This document shows, in pieces, positions 1 to 11,314 of a DNA stretch of 64,000 nucleotides (the first letter of the stretch is position 1; each line of letters opens with the position of its first letter). A program made the position numbers and the translations under genes. The stretch comes from Pseudomonas fluorescens (lineage in GTDB: Bacteria > Pseudomonadota > Gammaproteobacteria > Pseudomonadales > Pseudomonadaceae), in assembly GCF_000730425.1 (NCBI RefSeq), contig NZ_CP008896.1:2356001-2420000 (forward strand), written 5' to 3'. The notes beneath the pieces were generated by a model. The model ran no database searches. It saw only the letters and a list, made by a program, of their open reading frames with translations, and was not told where the DNA came from.

Positions 1-506
1 GCCTCTTCTTCAGCCGCTTTCTTGGCTTCTTCTTCAGATTTTTTCTTGGCTATGTCAGCCAATTGTTTCTCTTCGGCTTTTTTAGCTTCGGCAGCTTTCT
101 CGGCTTTCTTGGCTTCATCAGCCTTTTTCGCCTCGTCGGCCTTCTTCGCTTCGTCAGCCTTTTTCGATTCTTCGGCCTTTTGAGCCGCCTCTTCTTTCTT
201 TTGTTCCGCAGCAGCCTTCACCGCTTCCTGCTCGACCTTCTTCTGTTCCATCTGTTCGACTTCAGTCTGGCGCGCAGCCGACTTCTGGGCCTCACCCGCA
301 ATCTTCTGATTGGTCTGGGTGGTGGCCTGACTCTTCGATTTCAGCTGATACAGGGTCGCCTGCACGATCGGCTTGGCTGGCGGCAGCTCCGGTGTCATGG
401 CAAAGCTGACAAACAGCATGCCAAACACCAGAACGTGCAGGGCAATTGCCCAGACGCTAGGCCAGAAGTAGCTTTCCGAGGCGGACGGCTCTCGCTGTTG
501 CTGCAT
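1..506 (-). CDS. tolA: TolA, energy-transducing Tol-Pal protein (N-terminal part, cut by window edge)
   Basis: TolA links the inner-membrane TolQR motor to TolB-Pal and the outer membrane during cell constriction. About 168 residues are visible. A short cytoplasmic N-terminus beginning MQQQREPSASESY is followed by one membrane segment (about residues 14-36). After that comes a long Lys/Ala/Glu-rich helical domain II containing KKADEA repeats. The C-terminal domain III lies outside the window. The ATG overlaps the tolR stop (ATGA), so it is translationally coupled. Its place after tolQ-tolR and the alanine/lysine-rich helix make the call firm. Confidence 0.93.
   Translation of the reverse strand, partial: MQQQREPSASESYFWPSVWAIALHVLVFGMLFVSFAMTPELPPAKPIVQATLYQLKSKSQATTQTNQKIAGEAQKSAARQTEVEQMEQKKVEQEAVKAAAEQKKEEAAQKAEESKKADEAKKADEAKKADEAKKAEKAAEAKKAEEKQLADIAKKKSEEEAKKAAEEE
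111..164 (-). repeat. 18-bp tandem repeat inside tolA domain II
   Basis: Three consecutive 18-bp units each encode KKADEA, differing only at synonymous wobble positions. A partial fourth unit (99-110) follows. They lie in the helical stalk of TolA, where length variation is tolerated. Confidence 0.75.
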
Positions 507-967
507 CAGGGCGCCTCGGTAATCAAGCCAACATTACCGACCCCGGCCTTCTGCAGCCCGCCCATGGCGCCCATGACGGAGCCATAATCGACCGACTTGT
601 CACCGCGGATGAACACCTGGGTGTGCTTGCCGCCTTCGTTGCCGGCACGGATGATTTTGGTCACGGCGTCGGTCATCTGCGGCAAGGTCATGGCCTTGTC
701 CTGTTGTTTCTGGGTGTCGACTTCGCTGCCAAGGTTCCAGTAATAGGTCTTGTCAGCCTTGATCGAGATGGTCAGGACCTGGGTGTTGTTGTCCTGCGGC
801 AAGGCTTCGCTGGAAACCTTGGGCAGATCAACCTTCACACCCTGATTGAGCATCGGCGCGGTCACCATGAAGATCACCAGCAGCACCAGCATCACGTCGA
901 TGTAAGGCACTACGTTCATCTCGGCGACCGGCTTGCGCTTTTTGCGAGCTCGAGCGATTAAAGCCAT
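506..967 (-). CDS. tolR: TolR, Tol-Pal motor protein
   Basis: ExbD/TolR family, 153 aa. It forms the proton-driven motor with TolQ at the inner membrane. One membrane helix (about 20-38) carries the conserved proton-path aspartate at D24 within the PYIDVMLVLL motif. A periplasmic domain follows. It lies 14 bp downstream of tolQ and overlaps tolA by the ATGA junction, so this is the usual tolQRA operon order. Length matches the family. Confidence 0.96.
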   Translation of the reverse strand: MALIARARKKRKPVAEMNVVPYIDVMLVLLVIFMVTAPMLNQGVKVDLPKVSSEALPQDNNTQVLTISIKADKTYYWNLGSEVDTQKQQDKAMTLPQMTDAVTKIIRAGNEGGKHTQVFIRGDKSVDYGSVMGAMGGLQKAGVGNVGLITEAP

Positions 968-981
968 TGGGAATTACCTGC

Positions 982-1677
982 TTATTCTTCGCTGGTGTGC
1001 ACTTTACGGTGCAGGATCGCCTGGAATTCATCGGCGAAGGTGTAGTAACGGCCAATCAGGGTTTCGCTGGTTGCAGCGAAACGGTTGTAGGCAATTACTG
1101 CGGGGATTGCAGCGAACAGGCCAATGGCAGTGGCGATCAGCGCTTCGGCGATACCCGGGGCCACGGTGGCCAGGGTCGCTTGCTGGGCCGTTGCCAGGCC
1201 ACGGAATGAGTTCATGATGCCCCATACGGTGCCGAACAGGCCGATGTACGGGCTGACCGAACCGACGGTGGCAAGGAATGGCAGGCTCTGCTCGAGCTTT
1301 TCTTCCTCGCGGGAGATTGCTACACGCATGGCACGGGCCACGCCTTCCATGACCGCTTCAGGATCAACGCCAGACTGCTGGCGCAGGCGGGAAAATTCCT
1401 TGAAGCCGGCGCGGAAGATCTGCTCGACGCCCGAATCCGGGTCCGGGTTGCTGCCCGCCTGGCGATACAGCTTGGACAGATCGATACCCGACCAGAAGCG
1501 CTCCTCGAAGCTCTCCAGGGCACGTCGACCGGCGCGCAACAGATTGCTGCGCTGAAAAATCATGACCCATGAGGTAACCGATGCGGCTACCAGGGTCAGC
1601 ATTACCAGTTGAACCACGACACTGGCATTGCTGACCAGGCTCCACATGGAGGAATGGTCGACGACGGTAGGTTCCAC
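982..1677 (-). CDS. tolQ: TolQ, Tol-Pal motor protein
   Basis: MotA/TolQ/ExbB family proton channel, 231 aa. Three membrane helices are visible (about 18-40, 135-157 and 170-195). The family core GLFGTVWGIMNSF and the GIAEALIATAIGL segment are both present. The start is GTG, chosen because AGGAG sits 7 nt upstream and the next gene upstream (ybgC) ends 1 bp before it. The protein works with TolR as the pmf-driven motor of the Tol-Pal system. Confidence 0.96.
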   Translation of the reverse strand: MEPTVVDHSSMWSLVSNASVVVQLVMLTLVAASVTSWVMIFQRSNLLRAGRRALESFEERFWSGIDLSKLYRQAGSNPDPDSGVEQIFRAGFKEFSRLRQQSGVDPEAVMEGVARAMRVAISREEEKLEQSLPFLATVGSVSPYIGLFGTVWGIMNSFRGLATAQQATLATVAPGIAEALIATAIGLFAAIPAVIAYNRFAATSETLIGRYYTFADEFQAILHRKVHTSEE

Positions 1678-1678
1678 G

Positions 1679-2134
1679 CTAAATCTCCTGCTCTGATTGT
1701 TTACCGGCGCCGCTCACGTCGGCAAAGGCCGCACGTAAAGCTTCGGGAATGGCCCGGGGTTTCAAACTATTGGTGCGCACACACGCCACCAGGAACTGCC
1801 CCTCACAGAGCAGCGTTGCATCCGTTGCCCGCCTGACCTGCTGTTTAAAGCGCAGGCTGACACGGTTCAATTCGATTACTTCTGCACTGACCAGTAATTC
1901 ATCGTCCAGTCGCGCCGGCGCGTAGTAACGGGCCTCGCTGGAATGCACGACAAACAACAGGTCCTCCCCTGCAAGCGCGGATTGGGCAAAGCCCAGCTCC
2001 CGCAGCCGCTCGGTTCGAGCCCGCTCCATGAATTTCAGGTAGTTGACGTAATACACGATGCCGCCCGCATCGGTGTCCTCGTAATAAACGCGACAGCGAT
2101 GTGCGAACGACTGATCCCCGTTTTGCGCGCGCAT
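1679..2134 (-). CDS. ybgC: YbgC, Tol-Pal associated acyl-CoA thioesterase
   Basis: Hotdog-fold 4-hydroxybenzoyl-CoA thioesterase family, 151 aa. The signature [16 protein letters not shown] (about residues 17-32) holds the catalytic aspartate and is followed by FMERART. YbgC hydrolyses acyl-CoA thioesters in the cytoplasm and is almost always the first gene of the tol-pal cluster, as here. GAGGAG lies upstream of the ATG, though at a longer than usual spacing of about 13 nt. One base separates it from tolQ. Confidence 0.93.
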   Translation of the reverse strand: MRAQNGDQSFAHRCRVYYEDTDAGGIVYYVNYLKFMERARTERLRELGFAQSALAGEDLLFVVHSSEARYYAPARLDDELLVSAEVIELNRVSLRFKQQVRRATDATLLCEGQFLVACVRTNSLKPRAIPEALRAAFADVSGAGKQSEQEI

Positions 2135-2272
2135 ACTCTAGTGCTTACTCCTCAGGTTGCCAATCCAGCCAGGCAACTGTTTTTCATTCTCTGCAACATT
2201 TCTAACGAAAGAATGACGACGCCAGCCACTAGGACAGCACAAACGCCGAATAAATCGACCTGCCATGCCTTT

Positions 2273-3331
2273 TTAATCGTCCACTGCATCGAGGAATTCG
2301 TCTACCACAGGCATCTCTCCCAATCGTGACGGAATGTTTAACCCGAAGTGTAAATACGCGTGGCGCGTGACCACCCGCCCCCTTGGCGTACGCATGATGT
2401 AACCCTGTTGAATCAGGTACGGTTCCAGCACATCCTCGATGGTATGGCGCTCCTCACTGATGGCAGCAGCCAGACTGTCCACACCCACCGGCCCACCATC
2501 GAACTTCTCGATCATGGTCAGCAGCAGGCGCCGGTCCTGATGATCGAAGCCATGTTCATCGACGTCCAGCAGGTTCAGCGCCAGGTCAGCCACGGCCTTG
2601 GTGATATGGCCCTTGGCCCGCACTTCGGCAAAATCGCGTACCCGGCGCAGCAAACGGTTGGCTATCCGCGGCGTACCACGGGCCCGCCGGGCAATCTCGA
2701 AGGCGCCTTGCGGGTCGAGCGGCAAGCCGAGAATCCCCGCCGAACGACTGACAATCGTCGCCAGGTCGGCAGTGCTATAGAACTCTAGACGTTGAACAAT
2801 GCCGAAACGGTCTCGCAACGGGTTGGTCAGCATACCCGCACGGGTGGTTGCGCCGACCAGGGTGAATGGCGGCAGGTCGAGTTTGATCGAGCGCGCCGCC
2901 GGCCCTTCACCGATCATGATGTCCAACTGGAAGTCTTCCATGGCTGGGTACAGCACTTCTTCGACGATGGGCGATAGCCGGTGGATTTCGTCGATGAACA
3001 GCACATCATGGGGTTCAAGGTTGGTCAACAGCGCAGCCAGGTCGCCCGGGCGCTCCAGCACCGGGCCGGAGGTGCTCTTGATCGACACGCCCATTTCCTG
3101 GGCGATGATGTTGGCCAGGGTGGTCTTACCCAACCCCGGCGGGCCGAAGATCAACGTATGGTCCAGGGACTCACTGCGCCCGCGCGCCGCCTGGATGAAC
3201 AGCTCCATCTGCTCGCGCACGGTGGGCTGGCCAATGTAGTCGGCAAGGCTCAGGGGGCGGATGGCCCGATCCTGGACCTCTTCACGGTCGCGAGGGCCGG
3301 TGGCCGCAATCAGACGATCAGCTTCAATCAC
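2273..3331 (-). CDS. ruvB: RuvB, Holliday junction branch migration ATPase
   Basis: AAA+ motor of the RuvABC resolvasome, 352 aa. The Walker A motif GPPGLGKT is at 63-70 and the Walker B motif DEIH at 114-117. The sensor segment GATTRAG follows, and a C-terminal winged-helix domain is present. The start codon is GTG, directly abutting the ruvA stop, which points to translational coupling. Length is standard for the family. Confidence 0.97.
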   Translation of the reverse strand: MIEADRLIAATGPRDREEVQDRAIRPLSLADYIGQPTVREQMELFIQAARGRSESLDHTLIFGPPGLGKTTLANIIAQEMGVSIKSTSGPVLERPGDLAALLTNLEPHDVLFIDEIHRLSPIVEEVLYPAMEDFQLDIMIGEGPAARSIKLDLPPFTLVGATTRAGMLTNPLRDRFGIVQRLEFYSTADLATIVSRSAGILGLPLDPQGAFEIARRARGTPRIANRLLRRVRDFAEVRAKGHITKAVADLALNLLDVDEHGFDHQDRRLLLTMIEKFDGGPVGVDSLAAAISEERHTIEDVLEPYLIQQGYIMRTPRGRVVTRHAYLHFGLNIPSRLGEMPVVDEFLDAVDD

Positions 3332-3943
3332 TTAAATCATTCCCTTCAGGGCTCGGCGGATCATGTCTTCAGCGCTCAGGTTCTTGTCCTTGATGGACGA
3401 CACGGCCTTGCTGGCCTCCTGGGGCTTGTAGCCCAGGGAGATCAGCGCATTGACGGCATCGCTTTCGGCACTGGCGACCTGAGCCGCCGGCATATCCGGC
3501 TGGTTCGGCACCAGTGCAAACATGCTCGGCACCACTTCCCAGGCCTTGAAGCGGTCCTTGAGCTCCACCAGCAGGCGCTCAGCGGTTTTCTTGCCGACAC
3601 CCGGCACCTTGGTCAGCGCTGAGGTGTCCTGGGCCGAAACGGCACGTACCAACTCATCCACTTCCAGGCTCGACATCAGTGCCAGAGCCAGCTTCGGGCC
3701 TACACCATTGAGGCGGATCAGCTCGCGGAAGAAATCGCGGTCGCGCTTGCCGATGAAACCATAGAGTAGTTGCGCGTCTTCGCGCACCACCAGATGGGTG
3801 TGCAAGGTTATCAGCTCACCGACCGACGGTAGGCGGTACAGGGTGGTCATGGGCACTTCCAGCTCATACCCCAGCCCGTTTACATCCAGAATCAGGTGCG
3901 GTGGCTGTTTCTCCGCCAGAGTGCCGCGCAAGCGTCCAATCAC
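3332..3943 (-). CDS. ruvA: RuvA, Holliday junction DNA-binding protein
   Basis: 203 aa. It binds four-way junctions as a tetramer and loads RuvB. The N-terminal OB domain begins [13 protein letters not shown] helix-hairpin-helix region holds [14 protein letters not shown] and [18 protein letters not shown], and a C-terminal RuvB-binding three-helix domain follows. The start is GTG with AAGGAT about 7 nt upstream. It is the middle gene of ruvC-ruvA-ruvB. Confidence 0.97.
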   Translation of the reverse strand: MIGRLRGTLAEKQPPHLILDVNGLGYELEVPMTTLYRLPSVGELITLHTHLVVREDAQLLYGFIGKRDRDFFRELIRLNGVGPKLALALMSSLEVDELVRAVSAQDTSALTKVPGVGKKTAERLLVELKDRFKAWEVVPSMFALVPNQPDMPAAQVASAESDAVNALISLGYKPQEASKAVSSIKDKNLSAEDMIRRALKGMI

Positions 3944-4006
3944 AGTTCAGATCCTTAAAGCTTGAGGTCAGATCAAAGCCCGACCATAACGATTGCGCTG
4001 ATGCTA

Positions 4007-4531
4007 TCAGAGACGCAGGCGCCCGCCACGACTGCGTGCCGTACCGAGGCCGTGGGGCAACAGGCTGGAGCGGGTGTGGGCATGGCAAATGGCAATGGCC
4101 AGGGCGTCAGAGGCATCGATCTGTGGTTTTGAGGTGAGCTTGAGCATGTGCATGACCATCATCTGCACCTGCTCTTTATTGGCTGCTCCGGTGCCGACCA
4201 CGGCCTGCTTGACCTGGGTCGCCGTGTATTCGGCGATTTCCATGCCCTCCTCCGCCCCCGCGACGATGGCGGCGCCACGGGCCTGGCCCAGCTTCAGGGC
4301 CGAGTCGGCGTTTTTGGCCATGAACACCTTTTCAATGCCCATGGTCACCGGTCCATAGGTCTGGATCACTTCACGCACGCCGCGATAGACAATCTGCAAG
4401 CGTTCAGCCAGTTCCCCGGCGCCGGTACGGATACAGCCCGATGCCACGTAGATACAGCCGCGCGGGGTCTGCTGCACCACACCAAAGCCGGTGATGCGCG
4501 AACCGGGGTCGATACCTAGGATTAAAGTCAT
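4007..4531 (-). CDS. ruvC: RuvC, Holliday junction resolvase
   Basis: 174 aa RNase H-fold endonuclease that cuts Holliday junctions. The four acidic catalytic residues are visible: D8 in [10 protein letters not shown]67 in GIEKVF, and D139/D142 in [14 protein letters not shown]. The start was placed at [10 protein letters not shown]. Upstream in-frame codons run into a REPIN and are not family-like. Confidence 0.96.
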   Translation of the reverse strand: MTLILGIDPGSRITGFGVVQQTPRGCIYVASGCIRTGAGELAERLQIVYRGVREVIQTYGPVTMGIEKVFMAKNADSALKLGQARGAAIVAGAEEGMEIAEYTATQVKQAVVGTGAANKEQVQMMVMHMLKLTSKPQIDASDALAIAICHAHTRSSLLPHGLGTARSRGGRLRL

Positions 4532-4580
4532 AACGCCTGCAAGTAGGGTAAACACATTTTTTGATACAGAGAAGATCCCA

Positions 4581-4669
4581 TGTGGGAGCGGGCTTGCTCG
4601 CGAAAGCGGTACTTCAGTCACGCATGTACTGATTGACAGACCGCTTTCGCGAGCAAGCCCGCTCCCACA
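4581..4669. repeat. REPIN, GTGGGAGCGGGCTTGCTCGCGAA type
   Basis: Two inverted 30-bp arms (4581-4610 and 4640-4669) are perfectly complementary and separated by 29 nt. The element lies between ruvC and yebC. It is the first of the fluorescens-type REP doublets in the window. Confidence 0.9.
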
Positions 4670-4688
4670 TTTTGGTCTACACCAGCCT

Positions 4689-5435
<747 letters not shown>

Positions 5436-5506
5436 AACACAACTCCGAAATTCTTATAGAAACCTTTCAATCCCGCCCCAGGCAGGAGTTCTCTCTTTTA
5501 AACGCA

Positions 5507-5533
5507 AAGGCGCATCCGAAGATGCGCCTTTTT
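5507..5533 (-). terminator. Rho-independent terminator after aspS
   Basis: GGCGCATC and GATGCGCC form an 8-bp perfect stem closed by a stable TTCG tetraloop on the minus strand. A short T-rich tail follows. It lies between aspS and yebC. Confidence 0.75.
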
Positions 5534-5571
5534 GACTGCGTACAACCTTATCGCGCTTTCACGCCGCAGCC

Positions 5572-7347
<1,776 letters not shown>

Positions 7348-7457
7348 GGTAGTGGTTTCACTTCTCGTAATTCGAAATTCGGTGGAGTTCCTGCCCGGAT
7401 ACCGCACCTGTTGAGTCAGGCCACGGATAATGCAGGAGCTCGCGCGTAGAGTTCAAC

Positions 7458-7679
7458 TCAGTCTGCTTTGTCGCCGCCCGCCAGATTCTTCTTGGCGCCG
7501 GTCTTGAAGTCGGTCTCGTACCAGCCGCTACCGCTCAGGCGAAAGCCCGGCATGGACAACATCTTTTTCAGCTCGGGCGCCCGGCATGCCGGGCAATCGA
7601 CCAACGGCGCGTCGCTGATCTTTTGAATGGCTTCCAACTGATGACCACAGGAAGCACATTGGTAATCGTACATGGGCAT
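7458..7679 (-). CDS. FmdB family zinc-ribbon protein
   Basis: 73 aa. It starts MPMYDYQCASCGHQ and has a second CPAC pair, so two CxxC knuckles form a zinc ribbon. A GSGWYETD segment, common in the bacterial family, follows. Its function is not established; family members are called putative regulatory proteins. It lies about 110 bp upstream of aspS on the same strand and may be co-transcribed with it. Confidence 0.88.
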   Translation of the reverse strand: MPMYDYQCASCGHQLEAIQKISDAPLVDCPACRAPELKKMLSMPGFRLSGSGWYETDFKTGAKKNLAGGDKAD

Positions 7680-7842
7680 GGAATATCTCGGCGATCACGT
7701 CACTGCTGCGCCACGCCCCGTACCAGCCGGTCTGCGCAGCAAAGGGCGAGATTATATCCGTTAAATCGAGGCTGTGCAGCCGTGGTAACGTGCAGCACAC
7801 TATATAGAAACACCCCGGCCCGCCTGATATGGGGTAACCCGG

Positions 7843-8193
7843 CTACATAACCCCAGCCTGATCTGCGGTGGATACCTGCCCCTTCAACGCATGCACCACA
7901 CAGACCACCCTGACCAGACCGCTGAAATTCTTGACCCCGCCATAACGCAAATGCACCTCGCGATCCACGTAAGACAACAAGGCACTGATCGAACAGGTAT
8001 TGATCCTGGCTATTTCGCCAAGGATATTCCAATAGACTTCCTCAAGCCGCAGGCATGTCGAAAAACCATTCAACCGGACAGAACGTGATAATGGCCGGGC
8101 CAATGCCATGTCGAATCCTTTGACAAAAGGATCGTTCTTTATCTTGTAGGCACCAGAAGTTTCCAGCACACCTTTACCCATGCTACGCGACAT
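7843..8193 (-). CDS. Ribbon-helix-helix domain protein
   Basis: 116 aa. Residues from about 36 to 80 (SVRLNGFSTCLRLEEVYWNILGEIA and following) fit the RHH_4 type of ribbon-helix-helix domain, where a beta strand and two helices bind DNA as a dimer. No other domain is seen. GGGAG (8204-8208) sits about 10 nt before the ATG and supports the start. The target is unknown; the flanking genes fmdB and dps are possible neighbours under its control only by position. Confidence 0.75.
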   Translation of the reverse strand: MSRSMGKGVLETSGAYKIKNDPFVKGFDMALARPLSRSVRLNGFSTCLRLEEVYWNILGEIARINTCSISALLSYVDREVHLRYGGVKNFSGLVRVVCVVHALKGQVSTADQAGVM

Positions 8194-8385
8194 ACACTTG
8201 ACACTCCCTTGCCAAACGGCTCTTGAATAAACGGCTGTTATTGGCCGCTGAGCCTATAAAACATCAAGCAGGCAAGTGCAGCCAGAAGACGGAGAGTCGC
8301 TGTTCGTAGGACAAGCCAACGCATGTATCAGGAAGCAATCAGGTGAAACCAGTGGTACCCGCCGGGTGCCACTGGCCGGCAGCGT

Positions 8386-8859
8386 TTATTTGCCTTCGAG
8401 CAGTGCGCGCAGCATCCAGGCGGTTTTTTCATGAATCTGCATACGCTGGGTCAGCAAGTCCGCAGTCGGCTCATCGCTGACTTTATCCAGCAACGGGAAG
8501 ATCCCGCGGGCCGTGCGGGTAACGGCTTCCTGGCCATCGACCAGCTGCTTAATCATGTTCTCGGCGCTGGGCACTCCTTCTTCTTCCTTGATAGAAGAAA
8601 GGCGCGCGTAGATAGAGTAGGCACCCGGCGCAGGAAAGCCCAGGGCACGAATACGTTCGGCAATGGAGTCAACGGCCAGCGCCAGTTCGTTATATTGCTC
8701 CTCAAACATCAAGTGCAATGTACGGAATTGCGGCCCCGTGACGTTCCAATGAAAGTTATGGGTTTTCAGATAAAGTACATAGGTATCCGAAAGCAGTCGT
8801 GAAAGTCCGTCAACAATGGATTTACGATCTTCTTCACTGATACCGATATCGATTGCCAT
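8386..8859 (-). CDS. dps: Dps family DNA-binding ferritin-like protein
   Basis: 157 aa four-helix ferritin-like protein that stores iron and protects DNA during oxidative stress or starvation. The ferroxidase signature [15 protein letters not shown] (H34, H37) and the later [18 protein letters not shown] helix are visible. The start [11 protein letters not shown] was chosen because GAAGGGA lies 6 nt upstream; an extension of 10 codons upstream is less likely. The P. aeruginosa counterpart at this locus is PA0962. Confidence 0.93.
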   Translation of the reverse strand: MAIDIGISEEDRKSIVDGLSRLLSDTYVLYLKTHNFHWNVTGPQFRTLHLMFEEQYNELALAVDSIAERIRALGFPAPGAYSIYARLSSIKEEEGVPSAENMIKQLVDGQEAVTRTARGIFPLLDKVSDEPTADLLTQRMQIHEKTAWMLRALLEGK

Positions 8860-9266
8860 GTCTATTCCCTTCAATTGATGAAAATTCATTGATCAGGTGC
8901 CTACCCACTCTAGCAAGAGTACTCGCCTTGCGCAGCCCTACTGCCACACGAGGCCTGCGGCAAATCGCCTCTTTGCATCGCGTTCGACCACGGCCGGCAA
9001 GGCCTGGCGCGGCAAAAAACACCCACACCCGTCTAGGACAAGGGTTTGCCGCAGAAATGCCATAATCTTCGCAACGCCTTGAAACGCTTGATTTGAGAAG
9101 GCACAGGCTTTGCTGTTAAATAGGCAGCGTGTCGCCACCGCTATTTCCTGCGGCAAGCGGCATAGGCTGAATAATCGCGCACGTGCCCAACGCCTCCCAT
9201 TGTTCAGAAGCGAACCGTGCCAGTCAGCTCTTCCTTCGTGATCCGTCTTAACGTGAGTTAATCAAA
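8860..9266. other. Divergent intergenic region, dps to cold-shock fusion gene
   Basis: About 400 bp between two divergent starts must hold the promoters of both genes. Short open frames here have no family-like sequence. I did not recognise a specific operator. Confidence 0.6.
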
Positions 9267-9869
9267 ATGTTGAAAATCGTCCACCTGCTAACGGGCGCTG
9301 CAGCTTTGCTGCTGTCCTTTATCCCGAGCCTGCAACCAGAAAGCCTGCCGTACCTGCAACAACACGACGCGCTGTACCTGGCTCTGTTCGGCCTTCTCAA
9401 CCTGACGCTGGCGCCAGTGATTCCCTACTGGAACAAAGGCACACGCCATCAACTGCAAAACCTGGTCAGCGCACTGCTGGTCCTGGCTGTCGTCGTACAA
9501 ACCCTCACCCTCCTGGCGCCCATGCCTGAAGTCGGCGGCCACCCGGCCATCCTGCTCAGCCTGGCCATTGCTGCTGCCGCTATCGTTCTTCACCTGGCCA
9601 TCAGCTTTTACCGCTCGTCTGCACCTGCCACCTCGCAAAACTACGACATGACCAACCGGGATACCGGGACCGTCAAGTGGTTCAACACCTCCAAGGGCTT
9701 CGGCTTTATTTCCCGGGACTCGGGCGACGATATCTTCGTCCACTTCCGGGCCATTCGCGGCGAAGGCCATCGCGTCCTGGTAGAAGGCCAGCGCGTGGAG
9801 TTCTCCGTCATGAACCGTGACAAAGGCCTGCAAGCGGAAGACGTGATCGCTGCACTGCCGCGTCGCTGA
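9267..9869 (+). CDS. Membrane protein with C-terminal cold-shock domain
   Basis: 200 aa fusion. Residues 1-115 contain three hydrophobic segments (about 4-22, 35-55 and 66-112, the last possibly two helices). Residues 132-197 are a complete cold-shock domain with RNP1 KGFGFI (143-148) and RNP2 DIFVHF (155-160). This suggests an RNA or single-strand nucleic-acid binding domain tethered to the inner membrane. The P. aeruginosa neighbour of dps, PA0961, is annotated as a cold-shock protein of similar length. A strong terminator follows. Confidence 0.88.
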   Translation: MLKIVHLLTGAAALLLSFIPSLQPESLPYLQQHDALYLALFGLLNLTLAPVIPYWNKGTRHQLQNLVSALLVLAVVVQTLTLLAPMPEVGGHPAILLSLAIAAAAIVLHLAISFYRSSAPATSQNYDMTNRDTGTVKWFNTSKGFGFISRDSGDDIFVHFRAIRGEGHRVLVEGQRVEFSVMNRDKGLQAEDVIAALPRR

Positions 9870-9893
9870 TCCCAGGCAAGGCCCGAAAAAAAA

Positions 9894-9927
9894 CCGCGAT
9901 GCCGTTGATACTGCATCGCGGTTTTTT
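9894..9927 (+). terminator. Rho-independent terminator after cold-shock fusion gene
   Basis: CCGCGATGC (9894-9902) pairs perfectly with GCATCGCGG (9913-9921), followed by six T. It may also act on slyX transcription from the other side. Confidence 0.9.
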
Positions 9928-9951
9928 ATGGTCGGGAGCTTTCCCCAACCC

Positions 9952-10158
9952 TCAATAATGAGGCGGCGGCGCTTCTTCCTCGGAGGACTCGAACTGCCCG
10001 CCCATTTCTTCCTGGCGCTTGAGCAAGGCGGTCATCTGCAATTGCAGGCGCTCTACCGCACGCTGCTGGACAACCAGGATGTCATTCAATGTCTCGATAG
10101 TGTCGTCCTGGAAAGCCAGGCGGCTCTCAAGGTCCATCACTCGGTCTTGCAGGTCCAT
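9952..10158 (-). CDS. slyX: SlyX family protein
   Basis: 68 aa, almost entirely one coiled coil ([23 protein letters not shown] and on), ending in the conserved APPPHY tail of SlyX. Function is unknown in the family. AGGA lies 7 nt before the ATG, and the HIT gene ends 3 bp upstream, so the two form an operon. Confidence 0.93.
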   Translation of the reverse strand: MDLQDRVMDLESRLAFQDDTIETLNDILVVQQRAVERLQLQMTALLKRQEEMGGQFESSEEEAPPPHY

Positions 10159-10161
10159 GGC

Positions 10162-10587
10162 TCAGTCCTGGGCAAAAGTGAATTCGGGCGGCAACAACTC
10201 GCGCAGGCGGCTTCGAATCACCGCCACCTGCTCGTCGGTGTAAGGCACTGCCGGGTGTCGACCCCAGACCGGGGCGGGCCAGGCCACATCGCTGCGCTTG
10301 CGCACTATCACGTGCACATGTAATTGGTTGACCACGTTACCCAGGGCGCCAATGTTCATTTTATCGGCGCCGAACCCTTCATTGAGCAACTGCGCCAATG
10401 CTGTGGTTTCTTGCCACAACCGGGACTGGTCGCCCGCATCAAGCTGGAACACTTCGCTGATACCTGCAATCCGTGGCACCAGGATAAGCCATAGGTAGTT
10501 TGAGTCGTTGGACAGCAGCAGCCGGCACAGGGGGAATTCCCCGATGGGCCAGGTGTCGTTTTGCAGACGTGGATCCAAGGCGAACAC
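10162..10587 (-). CDS. HIT domain protein
   Basis: 141 aa histidine-triad family hydrolase or nucleotidyl transferase. The triad QLHVHVIVR is at 88-96, with N-terminal LILVPRIAGISEVFQL typical of the compact bacterial HIT group. The substrate is not known. The start is GTG with GGAG 8 nt upstream. It is followed immediately by slyX. Confidence 0.9.
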   Translation of the reverse strand: MFALDPRLQNDTWPIGEFPLCRLLLSNDSNYLWLILVPRIAGISEVFQLDAGDQSRLWQETTALAQLLNEGFGADKMNIGALGNVVNQLHVHVIVRKRSDVAWPAPVWGRHPAVPYTDEQVAVIRSRLRELLPPEFTFAQD

Positions 10588-11314
10588 CGCAGTTACTCCG
10601 TTCGGCTAGTCAGTTTCAGGCGCCCAGCATACCTGCGAATGGCGCCTGCTTCACGGGGCAATCCACCCATGCCCACAGGCAATCGGCCTGCCCGGCACCA
10701 ACGCACCAAAATGAGTCTTTTATGCCCCGCATCGGGCAAGGCTTATCCGCCGATTACTCACTGCACAGGGTGGACCGGTAACATTTCTGACAGAAACGCA
10801 TTTTTACCCGTTCGAAATCCCGCACAACCGGTGTCCGAAATTCCAAAAAAAACCACGCCAAAGCCCCGTGCCCAAGCGGTTTTCACAGACCCACCCTATT
10901 TTTCACGAAAAAATGACATCTGCCTGTCAGTTTGAGCACGCTTGTTGCATTCACTCCCACATCGTCGGCAACAGCACTTGCCAGGAAGGCAGTGTTTCAC
11001 GATAAAAAGAACAGTGAGTCAATACACAAACAGGAAGTTTTAAAACTTTGGGCAGGGTATTTTCCACCTCTGCCGAGGGTATTAAAAACAGTATTGAAGT
11101 TGTCAGTCTGGTTACAAACAGACTGTAAATTTGCGACATGGATCTAGCAATTTACGACAGCCTCGCAAAGAAGCTGAATGGACAGATGTGCAAGTATCGC
11201 CAATTATTGCCGGCGTGCTATAAGTTTGCGTTGTCACAAAAAAGAAAGAGTCGCCCAGACAAAAATACAGGTGGGACGGCAGTACTCTTCCTAAATCCAA
11301 AGGAGCAAATCACG
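10588..11314. promoter_or_regulatory. Long intergenic/leader region upstream of oprD
   Basis: About 730 bp without a family-like ORF. It drops in GC towards the porin gene, as porin promoters often do. A perfect inverted repeat CAGTCTG-N8-CAGACTG lies at 11104-11125, about 190 bp before the ATG. It could be an operator or a leader hairpin. No promoter boxes can be assigned with confidence. Confidence 0.45.

Noticed and set aside
10500..11147. Several short frames upstream of oprD
   Set aside because: No ribosome sites with sensible spacing and no protein-like composition; treated as noncoding.
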